A stretch of 64,000 bases of DNA from Anaeramoeba ignava (taxonomy: Eukaryota > Metamonada > Anaeramoebidae). The notes beneath the pieces are model-generated. The model had not been told where the DNA came from. It did no database searches and saw only the letters and a program-made list of their open reading frames with translations. The stretch lies in contig JAPDFW010000015.1 in assembly GCA_028826165.1 (NCBI GenBank), forward strand, positions 16,399 to 80,398. Reading direction: 5' to 3'. Shown piece after piece: positions 11,424 through 23,179 of the stretch (positions are counted from its first letter, which is position 1; every line of letters starts with the position of its first letter). A program made the translations under genes and the position numbers.

Positions 11424-12579
11424 ATGGTTTCAAATTTAATTACAAGTGAAGAGATATCAACAATAATTGGAGCAAGTTTAGGGATTTTTGGAGCTTTAAT
11501 GATAATAATAATATTCATTTATTTCAAAGCATACAAAATATTTTATCGAAAATTAGTTTTTGTTTTATCAATTTATGATTTGATTCAATCAATAAGTTAT
11601 TTATTACCAGGAAGATCAAATGAAATTATTTGCCGAGCACAATATTTTTTACTTGCCATTTTTGGATCAACTCCTCAATTTTGGGCTTCAGTTATTTCTA
11701 TTATTTGTTATTTGAAAGTTGCTAAACAATTTAATGATACAAAATTAAATAAGATTTATAAATGGATTCATTTATCAATTTTGATTCCAATGATTATTTT
11801 AGTTGCAATTTCATTTATTTCTCATGATTATAAAAAATCAAACGCTTATTGGTATTTAATTTTAATTTAAATTCAAATTTCAAATCAAAATCAAATTCAA
11901 AATCAAAATTAAAATTTAATTCTAAAAATAATAAAAAGGTGTGCTTCAACAACTAGAATATCACTTATTGTAAGAATTATAATTCAAATTTAAATCCAAA
12001 ATTAAATAATAAATATTGATTTTTGGATTTTTCACTTTTTATTTATTTTGGAATTAGTTTGCTTATTCAATCGTTTGGATATATGTTATTACTTGTTTAA
12101 TATTTTACATTTTATCAATAAATATATTAAGGAAAATGATCAAATTAGTCTCAAGTGGATATTCTTCAACAAAAATAAGTCAAACAAATCAAATTTGGAT
12201 TCAATTAAGAATGAGTTTAATTCCTTTAATTGAGATGATTATTACAATTCCATTAACAATTAAAGTAAATATTTTATTTTTATTTTAATTTTATTTTTAT
12301 TTTAATTTTAATTTTAATTTTTATTTTAATTTAATTTTTATGATTAAAAAGAGAATAAGAGAAATAATTAATCCATCAGTTTCTGAAATCAATTCACTTG
12401 ATATTATTTCATCTTTACTTTTTTCTTCACAAGGATTTTGGGATTTTTGGATTTTTATTATTTTTGATCCTGAAATTAGATCAAAATTAAAAAATTGTTC
12501 TCCTTCAAAAAAATATCAAGAAGTTGATTTAATTGATTTTCAAAATGAAGAAGAATTAAGAATGGAAAACAATTTTTAA
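11424..12579 (+). CDS. cAMP-receptor-like GPCR R8
   Basis: Exons 11424-11851, 11939-11969, 12058-12264, 12352-12579; 297 aa, the shortest intact receptor because its tail is short. TM3 starts Cys-Arg-Ala-Gln-Tyr, a variant shared with R9 and unlike the Cys-x-Ile-Gln of the others, so a stretch around TM3 may have been exchanged between neighbours. TM5 continues Ser-Ile-Asn-Ile-Leu instead of the usual Thr-Met-Ile-Arg-Leu. The tail matches the orphan exon at 10989. Confidence 0.85.
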
Positions 12580-12742
12580 TTCTCTTTTTCTTTTTAAATT
12601 ACTTTTTAAATTCAATCCGAAAATAAAATCTTTTATTCCCCTTTTCATTATTTTATTTTAAATTTTTTATTTTTCATTTTTCATTTTTCCAAATAGTTTT
12701 TTTTTTTTGCTAGTTCAAAAAAAACATCAAAAATTTTTTAAA

Positions 12743-14452
12743 ATGAGTTCAGTTGAAAAAATCCCAACGTTTATTGGAGCAGGATTAGGAACAATTGGAG
12801 CATTAATGCTAATAATAACTTTTACTTATTTTAAAGAATATCGATATTTATATCGGAAATTAGTGTTTATTCTTTCATTTTATGACTTTTTCCAATCAGC
12901 TCTATTTTTATTGCCAGGCCATTCAAATAAATATATTTGCCGAGCACAATATTTTTTACTTGCCATTTTTGGATCAACTCCTTCTTTTTGGTCAGCAGCT
13001 ATTGCTTTAATTTCTTATTTAAAAATTGTTAAAGAATTTCCTGATCGAAAATTAAATCAAATTCAAAAATGGCTTCATTTGCTAATGTTGATAACAGTTA
13101 TTGTTTTAGTTTCTGTTTTTTCTTATACTCATGATTATAGTACATCAGATACTTATTGGTAAATAAAATAAACAATTGATTTTCTTTATAAAATTTTTCT
13201 CAATCCAAAATTAAAATTAAAAAATTAAAAATAAAATCAAAATTAAAAATAAAATCAAAAATAATTAAAATTAAAATCAAAATAATTAAAATCAAAATTA
13301 AAATCAAAATTAAAAAGGTGTTTTTCTTCAACTGAATTGGTTCTTATTGTAAGATTTAAACAAAAAAAAAACTGTCATTTTAATTAATTTATTTTGATTA
13401 ATTTATTTTGATTAATTTATTTTGATTAATTTATTTTAATTAATTTATTTTGATTAATTTATTTAGATTAATTTATTTAGATTAATTTATTTAGATTAAT
13501 TTATTTTGATTTATTTATTTTGGATTAATTTATTTGGATTAATTTATTTTGAATTAATTTATTTAGATTAATTTATTTAGATTAATTTATTTTGATTTAT
13601 TTTTATTAATTTATTTTAATTAATTTATTTTGATTAATTTATTTTGATTAATTAATTTTTATTAATTTATTTTAATTAATTTATTTAGATTAATTAATTT
13701 TTATTAATTTATTTTGATTAATTTATTTTGATTATTTTAGATTAATTTATTTTTTATTAACTTATTTTGATTAATTTATTTTTATTAATTTATTTTGATT
13801 AATTTATTTTGATTATTTTAGACTCTCTTTTCTTTTATTTGGATTTATATTATTATTTGTTTAATTTGCTATATTTTAACTCTTAGTCGATTGAAAAAAT
13901 TGATCAACTTAATTTCAAAAGGATATTTTTTATCAAAAATAATTCAACCAAAACAAGTTTGGGTTCAATTAAGAATGAGCTTGATTCCTTTGATTGAAAT
14001 GGTTGTTATGGCTCCTGCAACAATTAGAGTAAAAATTGAAAGAAAAAGAAAAAGAAAAAGAAAAAGAAAAAGAAAATTAATCCAATTTTTTTCTTCATTT
14101 TCATCTAAAATTTAAAAAGAGAATAAGAGATATGATTAATCCAAATGGTTCCCAACTAGTTACTCTTGATATTATTCATTCATTACTTGTTACTTCTCAA
14201 GGTTTTTGGGATTTTTGGATTTTTGTTGTTTTTGATCCAGAAATAAGGAAAAAAATCAGAAATTTTTCATCTTATAGATCATATCAAAAAAATTTTCATG
14301 ATTTGGAATCTTTTAGTCCAAAATCTGAAAATGATCTTCTTTTATTTCCAAATCCTTTTGAAAACGAACCAAAAGAAGAAAGTGATGAAGAAAAAGAATA
14401 CGACAAATCAGAAGAAGAAGAAAAAGAGAAACAAAATCGAATTTTTCTTTGA
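12743..14452 (+). CDS. cAMP-receptor-like GPCR R9
   Basis: Exons 12743-13158, 13318-13348, 13822-14028, 14120-14452; 328 aa. I took the ATG at 12743 (Met-Ser-Ser-Val-Glu) rather than the in-frame one at 12707 because it aligns with the other N-termini. More diverged than R2-R8: Tyr-Leu-Tyr-Arg-Lys before TM2, Arg-Ala-Gln at TM3, and Ser-Arg-Leu-Lys after TM5. Base composition is slightly less AT-rich. The tail has no Cys but is strongly acidic (Glu/Asp/Lys run) and ends Arg-Ile-Phe-Leu. Intron 2 is a 473-bp satellite. Confidence 0.85.
13380..13815 (+). repeat. TTTATTTTGATTAA satellite, intron 2 of R9
   Basis: Tandem 13-14 bp units of the form TTAATTTATTTTGA, with TTTAGA variants, fill intron 2 of R9. 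This unit is not seen in the other introns. Confidence 0.85.
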
Positions 14453-14618
14453 AATGAAAACAATTTTTTTCTTTTCCAACTTTTTATTTTGGATGAAATG
14501 TTTGTTTCTCACAAAAATCCATTTATTTTTTTTTTTTGATTGGGTTTAAAAAAAATTTTTTTTTTAATTTTTAATTTCATTTTTAATTTTTTAATTTTTT
14601 AATTTTGGAAAATCAAAA

Positions 14619-15858
14619 ATGGGTTCAAAAACAAATTTAAGTGAAGAAATTTCAGCTTTTATTGGAGCTGGTTTAGGAATGATTGGTTCCTTTTCAATTA
14701 TAATGATTTTTCTTTATTTGAAAGAATACAGAATATTTTATAGAAAATTAGTTTTTATTTTATCAATTTATGACTTACTTCAATCAATAAGTTATTTTTT
14801 ACCAGGAAATTCAGGTCAAGTTGTTTGCGAAATCCAATATTATTTAATTGTTATTTTCCCTGAAATAGTTCAATTTTGGACTGCAAATATTTCTTTGATT
14901 TCTTATTTGAAAATAGTTAAGGAATTTGATGATTCAAGACTCAATTCAATCCAAAAATGGTTTCATTTCGCAAATTTCATTCCAATTATTGCTTTGATTA
15001 TAATTAGTGTTCTTAATCGAGATTATGATAATTCAAAGACTTTTTGGTATTTTTTTTTCGAAAGGAAATTTAAAAAAAAAAAAAATTTCAAAACAAAATT
15101 TTGATTTGATTTTATTTTCTTAACTTTTTTTTTTAGGTGTGCTCCAACATCTAATGTTCTTATTATTGTAAAAAATCATTTTTTTCAATTCTCTAAAAAA
15201 AAGTTCTTATTAAAAAAATTCTCATCAAAAAAATTCTCATCAAAAAATTCTCATCAAAAAAATTTTTTCATCAAATTTAGACTTTTTATACTATTATTTG
15301 GATTTATGCTATTTTTTGTTTAGTTTTTATATTTTAACAATTATTCGAATGAGGAAAAGTTTTAAATTAATTACAAAAGGATATACTGAAAGAAGAAAAA
15401 ATCAAATGAATCAAGTTTGGATTGAATTCAGAATGAGTTTGATTCCTTTAATCCAAATTATTGTCATTATCCCAGGAACAATTAGAGTAAAAAAAATTTA
15501 ATCCAAAAAAAGCTTAATCCAAAAAAATTCAAGTTTTTTTTTGATTTTTCAATAGAGAATAAGAGATATGGTTAATCCTTCTTATTCTAACATATTTGCT
15601 CTAGATATTATTCATTCACTTATTGCTTGTTCTCAAGGTTTTTGGGATTTTTTGATTTTTGTTGTTTTTGATCCAGATATAAAATCAAAAATAAAAATTT
15701 GTTGCTTTTCTCGTTCAAAATATGAAGGAAATGATTTTTTTGATTTGGGGAATTATCAATCAAAAAAGGAACAAGAATTCTTTTTAATTAAAAAAAGAAG
15801 TGAAAATGATGGAAATGATGATCAAGTTGTTTTTGAATCTGAGAATGAATCCAATTAA
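14619..15858 (+). pseudogene. cAMP-receptor-like GPCR R10, frameshifted in TM5
   Basis: Exon positions 14619-15046, 15137-15167, 15281-15486, 15556-15858. Exon 3 is 206 bp, one short of 207: a T is missing from the T-run near 15324-15328 in TM5, and the reading frame hits TAA a few codons later. Everything else is intact, including a 101-codon exon 4 with paired Cys and an acidic, Asn-rich tail. A homopolymer lesion is the kind most often produced by sequencing error, so this copy may be functional. Confidence 0.7.
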
Positions 15859-16032
15859 TGTAGAAAAAGTTGGATTATTTTTTTTTTTTAATTTAATTTA
15901 ATTTCTAAATAAATTTTTTTTTTGAATTTTTTTTCATTTTTTTTCTTTTGTTAAAAAAAATAATATAATATAATTTGATTTGGTTTGATTTGATTTAATT
16001 TAATTGGATTGAGTTGAATTTAATTTAATTGA

Positions 16033-17212
16033 ATGAAAGAAGGAGAACAAATAGCAACAATAATAGGATCAAGTTTAGGATTAATTGGAGCATTATTAAT
16101 TATAATAATATTTCTTTATTTCAGGAAATTAAAATTATTTTATCGAAAATTAGTTTTTATTTTATCAATTTATGATTTATTTCAATCAATAAGTTATTTA
16201 TTACCAGGAAGAGCAAATGAAATTATTTGTGGAATTCAATATTATTTTATTGCTATTTTTTCAACAACTTCTCAATTTTGGTCTGCAGTTATTTCTGTTA
16301 TTTCTTATTTGAAAATTACTAAAGAATTGGATGATAAAAAATTAAATAAATTTCATAAATGGATTCACTTAATAATGTTGGTTCCAATTATTGTTTTGAT
16401 TCCAATTGTTTCTTATGCTCATGATTATAACAACTCAAAAACTTATTGGTATTTTTTTTATTAATCTGTTTTATTTTATTGTTTATTTTATGAATCAATT
16501 TTTGGATTGTTTTATTAGGTGCACTTCAATAACTAAAGCATTTCTTATTGTAAAAAATCAAATCTTTTTGATTCAAGCTTTTTTAAAAAACAAATTATCA
16601 ATTTCTTTATTTTATTTAGGTTGATTATTCTTTTATTTGGGCTTTTATTATCATTTGTTTGATATTTTATATTTTGACAATCATTAAATTAAGAAAAATT
16701 ATGAATTTAATATCTATTGCATATTCATCTTCAACAAGAATAAGTCAAATAAATCAAGTTTGGATTGAATTTAGAATGAGTTTTATTCCTTTAATCCAAA
16801 TTATAATTATGATTCCAGGAACAATTAGAGTAAAAAAATCAAATATACAATTTTAATTTTAATATTAATTTCAATTCAATAGAGAATAAGAGAAATGGTT
16901 AATTCATCTTTACCTGATATTCCTTCCCTTGATATTATTCAATCATTACTTGTTACTTCTCAAGGTTTTTGGGATTTTTGGATTTTTGTTGTTTTTGATC
17001 CAGAAATAAGGAAAAAAATCAAAAATCATTGTTGTAAAAATTCAAAATATGGAAAATACAATATTTTTCAATCAAATGAAACATCAAAACAAGAGAAAGA
17101 TCTTTCATTAATAGAAAACTCAAGAAACAAAGAAGATATAAAAAAATTTTCAAATGAAAGTGATTCAAGTGATTCAAGTGATTCAAGTGATTCAAATGAT
17201 TCAAGTGATTAA
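16033..17212 (+). CDS. cAMP-receptor-like GPCR R11
   Basis: Exons 16033-16448, 16519-16549, 16620-16829, 16883-17212; 328 aa. First copy with a 210-bp exon 3, one Ser codon longer in the third intracellular loop; R12-R20 share this length. N-terminus starts Met-Lys-Glu-Gly-Glu, founding the second subfamily of the array. After a paired Cys the tail ends in a repeated Ser-Asp-Ser motif from AGTGATTCA units, an acidic stretch that could be a phosphorylation target (inference). Confidence 0.85.
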
Positions 17213-17354
17213 ATGTAGATAGAAAACAAAAAATATTTCAAATTTTAATTTTAATTTTAATTTTAATTTTAATTTTAATTTTAATTTTAATTTTTTAAAA
17301 CTATTTTGAATGGTTTTGTTTGATTCTATTAATAAAATAATTTTTAAATCCAAA

Positions 17355-17387
17355 TTTTTTTCATTTCATTTTTTATTTCCCTTTTAA
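17355..17387 (+). promoter_or_regulatory. Shared upstream element of the second receptor subfamily
   Basis: The block TTCATTTCATTTTTTATTTC followed by CCTTTT lies about 30 bp before the R12 start and recurs identically before R13 (18658-18690). It replaces the heptamer tract of R3-R7, so the subfamilies differ upstream as well as in protein. Function is inferred from position only. Confidence 0.35.
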
Positions 17388-17419
17388 AAATCCAAAAAAA
17401 TCCAATTTAAAAAATAAAA

Positions 17420-18553
17420 ATGAAAAAAGGAGAAGAGATAGCAACAATAATAGGATCAAGTTTAGGATTAATTGGAGCATTATTAATTATAATAATATTC
17501 CTATATTTTAAAGAAAACAAAATATTTTATAGAAAATTAGTTTTTATTTTATCAATTTATGATTTATTTCAATCATTAAGTTATTTATTACCAGGAAATT
17601 CAAATGAAAATCTTTGTAAAATTCAATATTATTTTCTTGCTATTTTTGCTTCAACTTCTCAATTTTGGTCTGCAAGTATTTCTTTAACTTCTTATTTGAA
17701 AATTGCTAAAGAATTTGATGATAAAAAATTAAATAAAATTCAAAAATGGCTTCATTTAATAATGTTTATTCCGATTATTGTTTTAGTTATTATTGTTGGT
17801 TATTCTCATGATTATAACAAATTCAAAAACTTATTGGTATTTTTATTTTTTTTAAATCAAATTTTAAATCAAATTTTAAAATCAAATTTTAAATCAAATT
17901 TATTATTAATTTTAAAATCAAATTTATTAGGTGTACTTCAACAAATAGAGCTTTCTTAATTGTAAATAATTTGATTTTTTTGATTTAAATAATAATTTTA
18001 ATTTTATTTCTTCTTCTCTTTTTTTTTTTGTTAGATTCTTTATAGCTTTAATTGGACTTACATTATTATTTGTTTAATATTTTATATTTTAACAATGATT
18101 AGATTAAGGAAAATTATTAAATTCCTTTCAAAAGAATTTTCTTCAACAGTAAAAAAAAGTCAAATGAATCAAGTTTGGATTCAAATAAGAATGAGTTTAA
18201 TTCCTTTAATCCAAATTATATTATTGATTCCAGCAACAATTAGAGTACTTTAAATAAATATTCCAAAATAAATATTCAATTTGAAAATATTCTTTATTAT
18301 TTAATAGAGATTAAGAAATATGATTAATTCATCTGTTCCTGATATTACTGCAGTCGATATTCTACACTCATTACTTGCTACTTCTCAAGGATTTTGGGAT
18401 TTTTGGATATTTATTATTTTTGATTCAGAAATGAGGAATAAATTAAAGCATTGTTCATCTCGCAAAAATTTCAATAATTTTCAAGATTTGGATTCAATAA
18501 ATTATGAATTAATAGAAAAAAGAGATGGAAATGAAATTTCAAATTATGATTAA
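17420..18553 (+). pseudogene. cAMP-receptor-like GPCR R12, frameshifted at end of exon 1
   Basis: Exon positions 17420-17836, 17931-17961, 18035-18244, 18308-18553. An extra T near 17822 (AAATTCAAA where paralogues have AAATCAAA) puts the exon 1 junction out of phase, so the microexon would be read into a TAG. The donor and all other exons are intact. The lesion comes after TM4, so at most a four-helix product is predicted. The tail is short and ends Ile-Ser-Asn-Tyr-Asp. Confidence 0.7.
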
Positions 18554-18715
18554 CTTAACAAAAAAAAATCATTAATTTATTTGGAATTCAAATTTGAATT
18601 CTTGAAAAATATTCTCTTTTTTATTTTCACATTATTTTTATTAAATAATTTTTGATCATTTTTTTCATTTCATTTTTTATTTCCCTTTTGAAAAAAACCA
18701 AAATTATTTTATTAA

Positions 18716-20114
18716 ATGAAAGGAGAAGAGATAGCAACAATAATAGGATCAAGTTTAGGATTAATTGGAGCTTTATTAATTATAATAATTTTCCTTTATT
18801 TTAAAGAAAACAAAATATTTTATAGAAAATTAGTTTTTATTTTATCAATTTATGACTTCTTTCAATCAATAACTTATTTATTACCAGGAAATTCAGATCA
18901 AAATCTTTGTAAAATTCAATATTATTTAACTGCTATTTTTGCTTCAACTTCTCAATTTTGGTCTGCAATAATTGCTTTAACTTCTTATTTGAAAGTTGTT
19001 AAAGAATTTAACGATAAAAAATTAAATAAAATTCAAAAATGGTTTCATTTAATAATGTTTATTCCGATTATTGTTTTAATTATTATTTCTGCTTATGTTC
19101 ATGATTATAATAATTCAAAAACTTATTGGTATTTTTATTTTTTTGAATTAAATTTTAAATCAAATTTTAAATCAAATTTTAAATTAAATTTTAAATTAAA
19201 TTTTTAATCAATTTTTAAATCAATTTTTAAATCAATTTTTAATCAATTTTTAAATCAATTTTTAAATTAAATTTTTAAATCAAATTTTAAATCAAATTTT
19301 TAAATCAAATTTTAAATCAAATTTTAAATAAATTTTAAATCAAATTTTAAATCAATATTTAAATTAATTTTTAATCAAATTTTAATTCAAATTTAAATCA
19401 ATTTTTAAATCAATTTTTAAATCAAATTTTTAAATCAATTTTTAAATCAATTTTTAAATTAAATTTTAAATCAATTTTAAATCAAATTTATTAGGTGTAC
19501 TTCAACAAATCGAGCTTTCTTAATTGTAAATAATTTGAATTTTTGATTTAAATAATAATTTTAATTTTATTTCTTCTTCTCTTTTTTGTTAGATTCTTTA
19601 TGGTTTTACTTGGATTTACATTATTATTTGTTTAATATTTTATATTTTAACAATGATTAGATTAAGGAAAATTATTAAATTCCTTACAAAAGAATTTTCT
19701 TCAACAGTAAAAAAAAGTCAAATGAATCAAGTTTGGATTCAAATAAGAATGAGTTTAATTCCTTTAATCCAAATTATAATATTGATTCCAGGAACAATTA
19801 GAGTACTTTAAATAAATATTCCAAAATAAATATTCAATTTGAAAATATTCTTTATTATTTAATAGAGATTAAGAAATATAATTAATCCATCTGCTCCTGA
19901 TATTACTGCAGTCGATATTCTACACTCATTACTTGTTACTTCTCAAGGATTTTGGGATTTTTGGATATTTATTATTTTTGATTCAGAAATGAGGAATAAA
20001 TTAAAAAAAATTGTTCATCTCGCAAAAAATTTTAATAAATTTCAAGATTTGGATTTAAATAACTATGAATTAATAGAAAAAAGAGATGGAATTTTAATTT
20101 CAAGTTCTGATTAA
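18716..20114 (+). CDS. cAMP-receptor-like GPCR R13
   Basis: Exons 18716-19128, 19495-19525, 19593-19802, 19866-20114; 300 aa. Exons 2-4 and introns 2-3 are close to R12. In the tail just after TM7, a two-base and then a one-base insertion relative to R12 cancel out, so the Cys-Ser-Ser-Arg stretch becomes Ile-Val-His-Leu-Ala and the membrane-proximal Cys is lost while the downstream frame is kept. Intron 1 is a 366-bp satellite. Confidence 0.8.
19140..19490 (+). repeat. AAATCAATTTTT satellite, intron 1 of R13
   Basis: Tandem 11-12 bp units of the form TTTTTAAATCAA fill intron 1 of R13. The T-rich strand is on top, opposite to the A-rich satellites in R2-R9. Confidence 0.85.
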
Positions 20115-21291
20115 AAAAAAAGACTGCAAAAAGCATTAATTTGAAATTGAATTTGAATTTGAATTGAATTGAATTTGAATTGGAATTGATTTGAATTGAA
20201 TTGAATTGAATTGAATTGAATTGAATATTGAATTAAATTGAAATTGAATTGAATTGAATTGGAATTGATTTGAATTGAATTGAAATTGAATTGAATTGAA
20301 TTGAAATTGAATTGAATTTGAAATTGAATTGGATTGAATTGAATTGGGTGATTTGGAAAATTTGAAATTGAATTGAATTGAATTGAATTGAAAATTGAAT
20401 TTGAAATTGAATTGAATTGAATTGAATTGAAATTGAATTGAATTGAAATGGAATTGAATTGAAATTGGAATTGGAAATTGGTGAATTGAATTGGAAATTG
20501 AAATTGAAATGGAAATTGGAATTGGAATTGGAATTGGAATTGGAATTGGTGATTGAATTGGAATTGGAATTGAATTTGAAAATGGAATTGAATTGGAATT
20601 TGAATTGGAATTGAATAGAAATTGAATTGGAATTGAATTGAATTGGAATTTTGGATTTGGAATTGAATTGATGAATTGAATCGAATTGAAATTGAAATTG
20701 AATTGAAATGAAATTGAATTGAAGTGAATTAGGAATTGGAATTGAAATGGAAATTGAATGGTCGAAAATTGAATTTGGAAATTGAAATTGAAATTGAATT
20801 GAAATGAATTGAATGAATTGGAGTAAAATTGAAATTTGAAATTGAATTGGAATTGGAATTGAAATTGGGAATTGAATTGGAATTTGGAATTGGAATTGAA
20901 ATTGAATTGAATTGAATTGGATTTTGATTGAATTGAAATGAATTGATTTGAAATTGAATTGAAATTGAATTTGAATTGAATTGAATTGAATTGAATTGAA
21001 TTGAATTGAATTGGAATTGAATTGAATTGAATTGAAATTGAATTGAATTGAATTGAATTGAATTGAAATTGAAATTGAATTGAATTGAATTGAATTGATT
21101 TGAATTGAATTTGAATTGAATTGAAATTGAATTGAATTGAATTGAATTGATTTGAATTTGAATTTGAATTGAATATTGAATTGATTCTTGTTATTTTTAT
21201 TAAAAATAATTTTTATTTTTGAAACATTTCATTTTTTTCATTTCAAAAAAAAAGCAAAAATAATCATAATCAAAAAAAAAAGAAAATAAAA
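20115..21291 (+). repeat. AATTG pentamer satellite between R13 and R14
   Basis: From about 20150 to 21185 the spacer is AATTG/GGAATT repeats with TTGAAATTG variants. No exon relic is visible. The final 100 bp hold T-rich sequence with a TTTCATTTTTTTCATTTC block before the R14 start, the likely promoter, repeated before R15. Confidence 0.85.
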
Positions 21292-23043
21292 ATGGTTTCA
21301 GGAGAAGAAATAGCAACAATTATAGGAGCAGGATTAGGATTAATTGGAGCTTTATTAATTATAATAATATTTCTTTATTTTAAAGAAAACAAATTATTTT
21401 ATAGAAAATTAGTTTTTATTTTATCAATTTATGATTTACTTGAATCAATAACTTATTTATTACCAGGAAATTCAGAAAAAATTCTTTGCAAAATTCAATA
21501 TTATTTAATTGCTATTTTTACAACAACTCCTCAATTTTGGTCTGCAACTATTTCTTTTATTTCTTATTTAAAAGTTGTTAAAGAATTTGATGATAAAAAA
21601 TTGAATAAAATTCATAAATGGTTTCATTTAATAATGATAATTCCAATTATTGTTTTAATTATTATTGTTGGTTATTCTCATGATTATAACAAATCAAAAA
21701 CTTATTGGTATTAATTTTGATTTTAATTTTAAATTTGGATTTGAATTTGATTTTGATTTTAAATTTTGATTTTAATTTTGATTTTGATTTTGGTTTTAAT
21801 TTTGGTTTTGATTTTGATTTTAAATTTTGATTTTGATTTTAATTTTAATTTTGATTTTGATTTTAATTTAGGTGTACTTCAACAAATGAAGCTTTTATTA
21901 TTGTATAAAAATTTTTTAATTGCAATGAATTGATAAAAATTGATTCAAAAATTTATATTGGTTTTATTTCTTTTTTTTATAGTTTCTTTATGCTTTTAAT
22001 TGGACTTATGTTATTATTTGTTTAATATTTTATATTTTAACAATTATTAGATTAAGGAAAAATTATTAAATTCATTTCAAAAGAATTTTCTTCAACAACA
22101 AGAATAAATCAAATGAATCAAATTTGGATTCAAATTAGAATGAGTTTAATTCCTTTAATTGAAATTTTAATAGCAATTCCACCAACAATTAGAGTATATT
22201 AAATATAAAATATTCCAAATAAACATTTCAAAAATAAATATTCAAATATAAATATTTCAAAATATAAATATCCAAAATATAAATATTAAATATTCAAAAT
22301 ATAAATATTCAAAATATAAATATTAAATATTAAATATAAATATTTAAATATAAATATTCAAATATTCAAAATATAAATATTCAAAATATAAATATCTAAA
22401 TATAAATATTAAATATCTAAATATTAAATATTAAATATAAATATTCAAAATATAAATAAATATTCAAATATAAATATTAAAATATAAATATTAAATATTC
22501 AAAATATAAAATTAAATATTCAAAAAATATAAATATTCAAAATATAAATAATAAATATTCAAAATATAAATATTAAATATAAATATTAAATATTCAAATA
22601 TAAATATTAAATATAAATATTAAATATAAATATTAAATATTCAAAATATAAATATTCAAAATATAAATATTCAAAATATAAATATTCAAATATAAATATA
22701 AATATTCAAAATATAAATATTCAAAATATAAACATTCAAATATAAATATTCAAAATATAAATATAAATATTCAATAATAAATAAATATTAGAGATTAAGA
22801 GAAATAATTAAACCTTCGGCTTCTGATATTCCTACTCTTGATTTTGTTCATTCATTACTTGCTTCTTCTCAAGGTTTTTGGGATTTTTGGATATTTATTG
22901 TTTTTGATCCAGAAATGAGAAAAAAAACAAAAAATTGTTTTTGTTGTTCAACTTCAACAAAATTAAACAAATTTCAAGATTTAGAACCAATTAATATTAA
23001 TGATCAATTAATAAAAAAAAAAGAAATCTTTAATTCCGATTAA
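21292..23043 (+). pseudogene. cAMP-receptor-like GPCR R14, frameshifted after TM5
   Basis: Exon positions 21292-21707, 21872-21902, 21983-22193, 22792-23043. Exon 3 is 211 bp instead of 210: an extra A in the A-run near 22058-22062 follows TM5 and leads directly to TAA. Exon 4 is intact, with a CFCC cluster. TM2 begins Leu-Leu-Glu-Ser where relatives have Phe-Gln-Ser. A one-base homopolymer lesion may be a sequencing error. Confidence 0.7.
22200..22790 (+). repeat. AATATAAATATTCAA satellite, intron 3 of R14
   Basis: Tandem units of AATATAAATATTCA with shorter variants fill intron 3. Related satellites occupy the same intron in R17, R18 and R19. Confidence 0.85.
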
Positions 23044-23179
23044 ACTTTATTTGTTTTGATTTAAATAAAATCAATTTAGAAATTAAAAATAATTTTTATT
23101 TTTGAAACATTTCATTTTTTTCATTTCAAAAAAAAAAAAGCAAAAATAATTCTAATCAAAAAAAAAAAAGAAAATAAAA

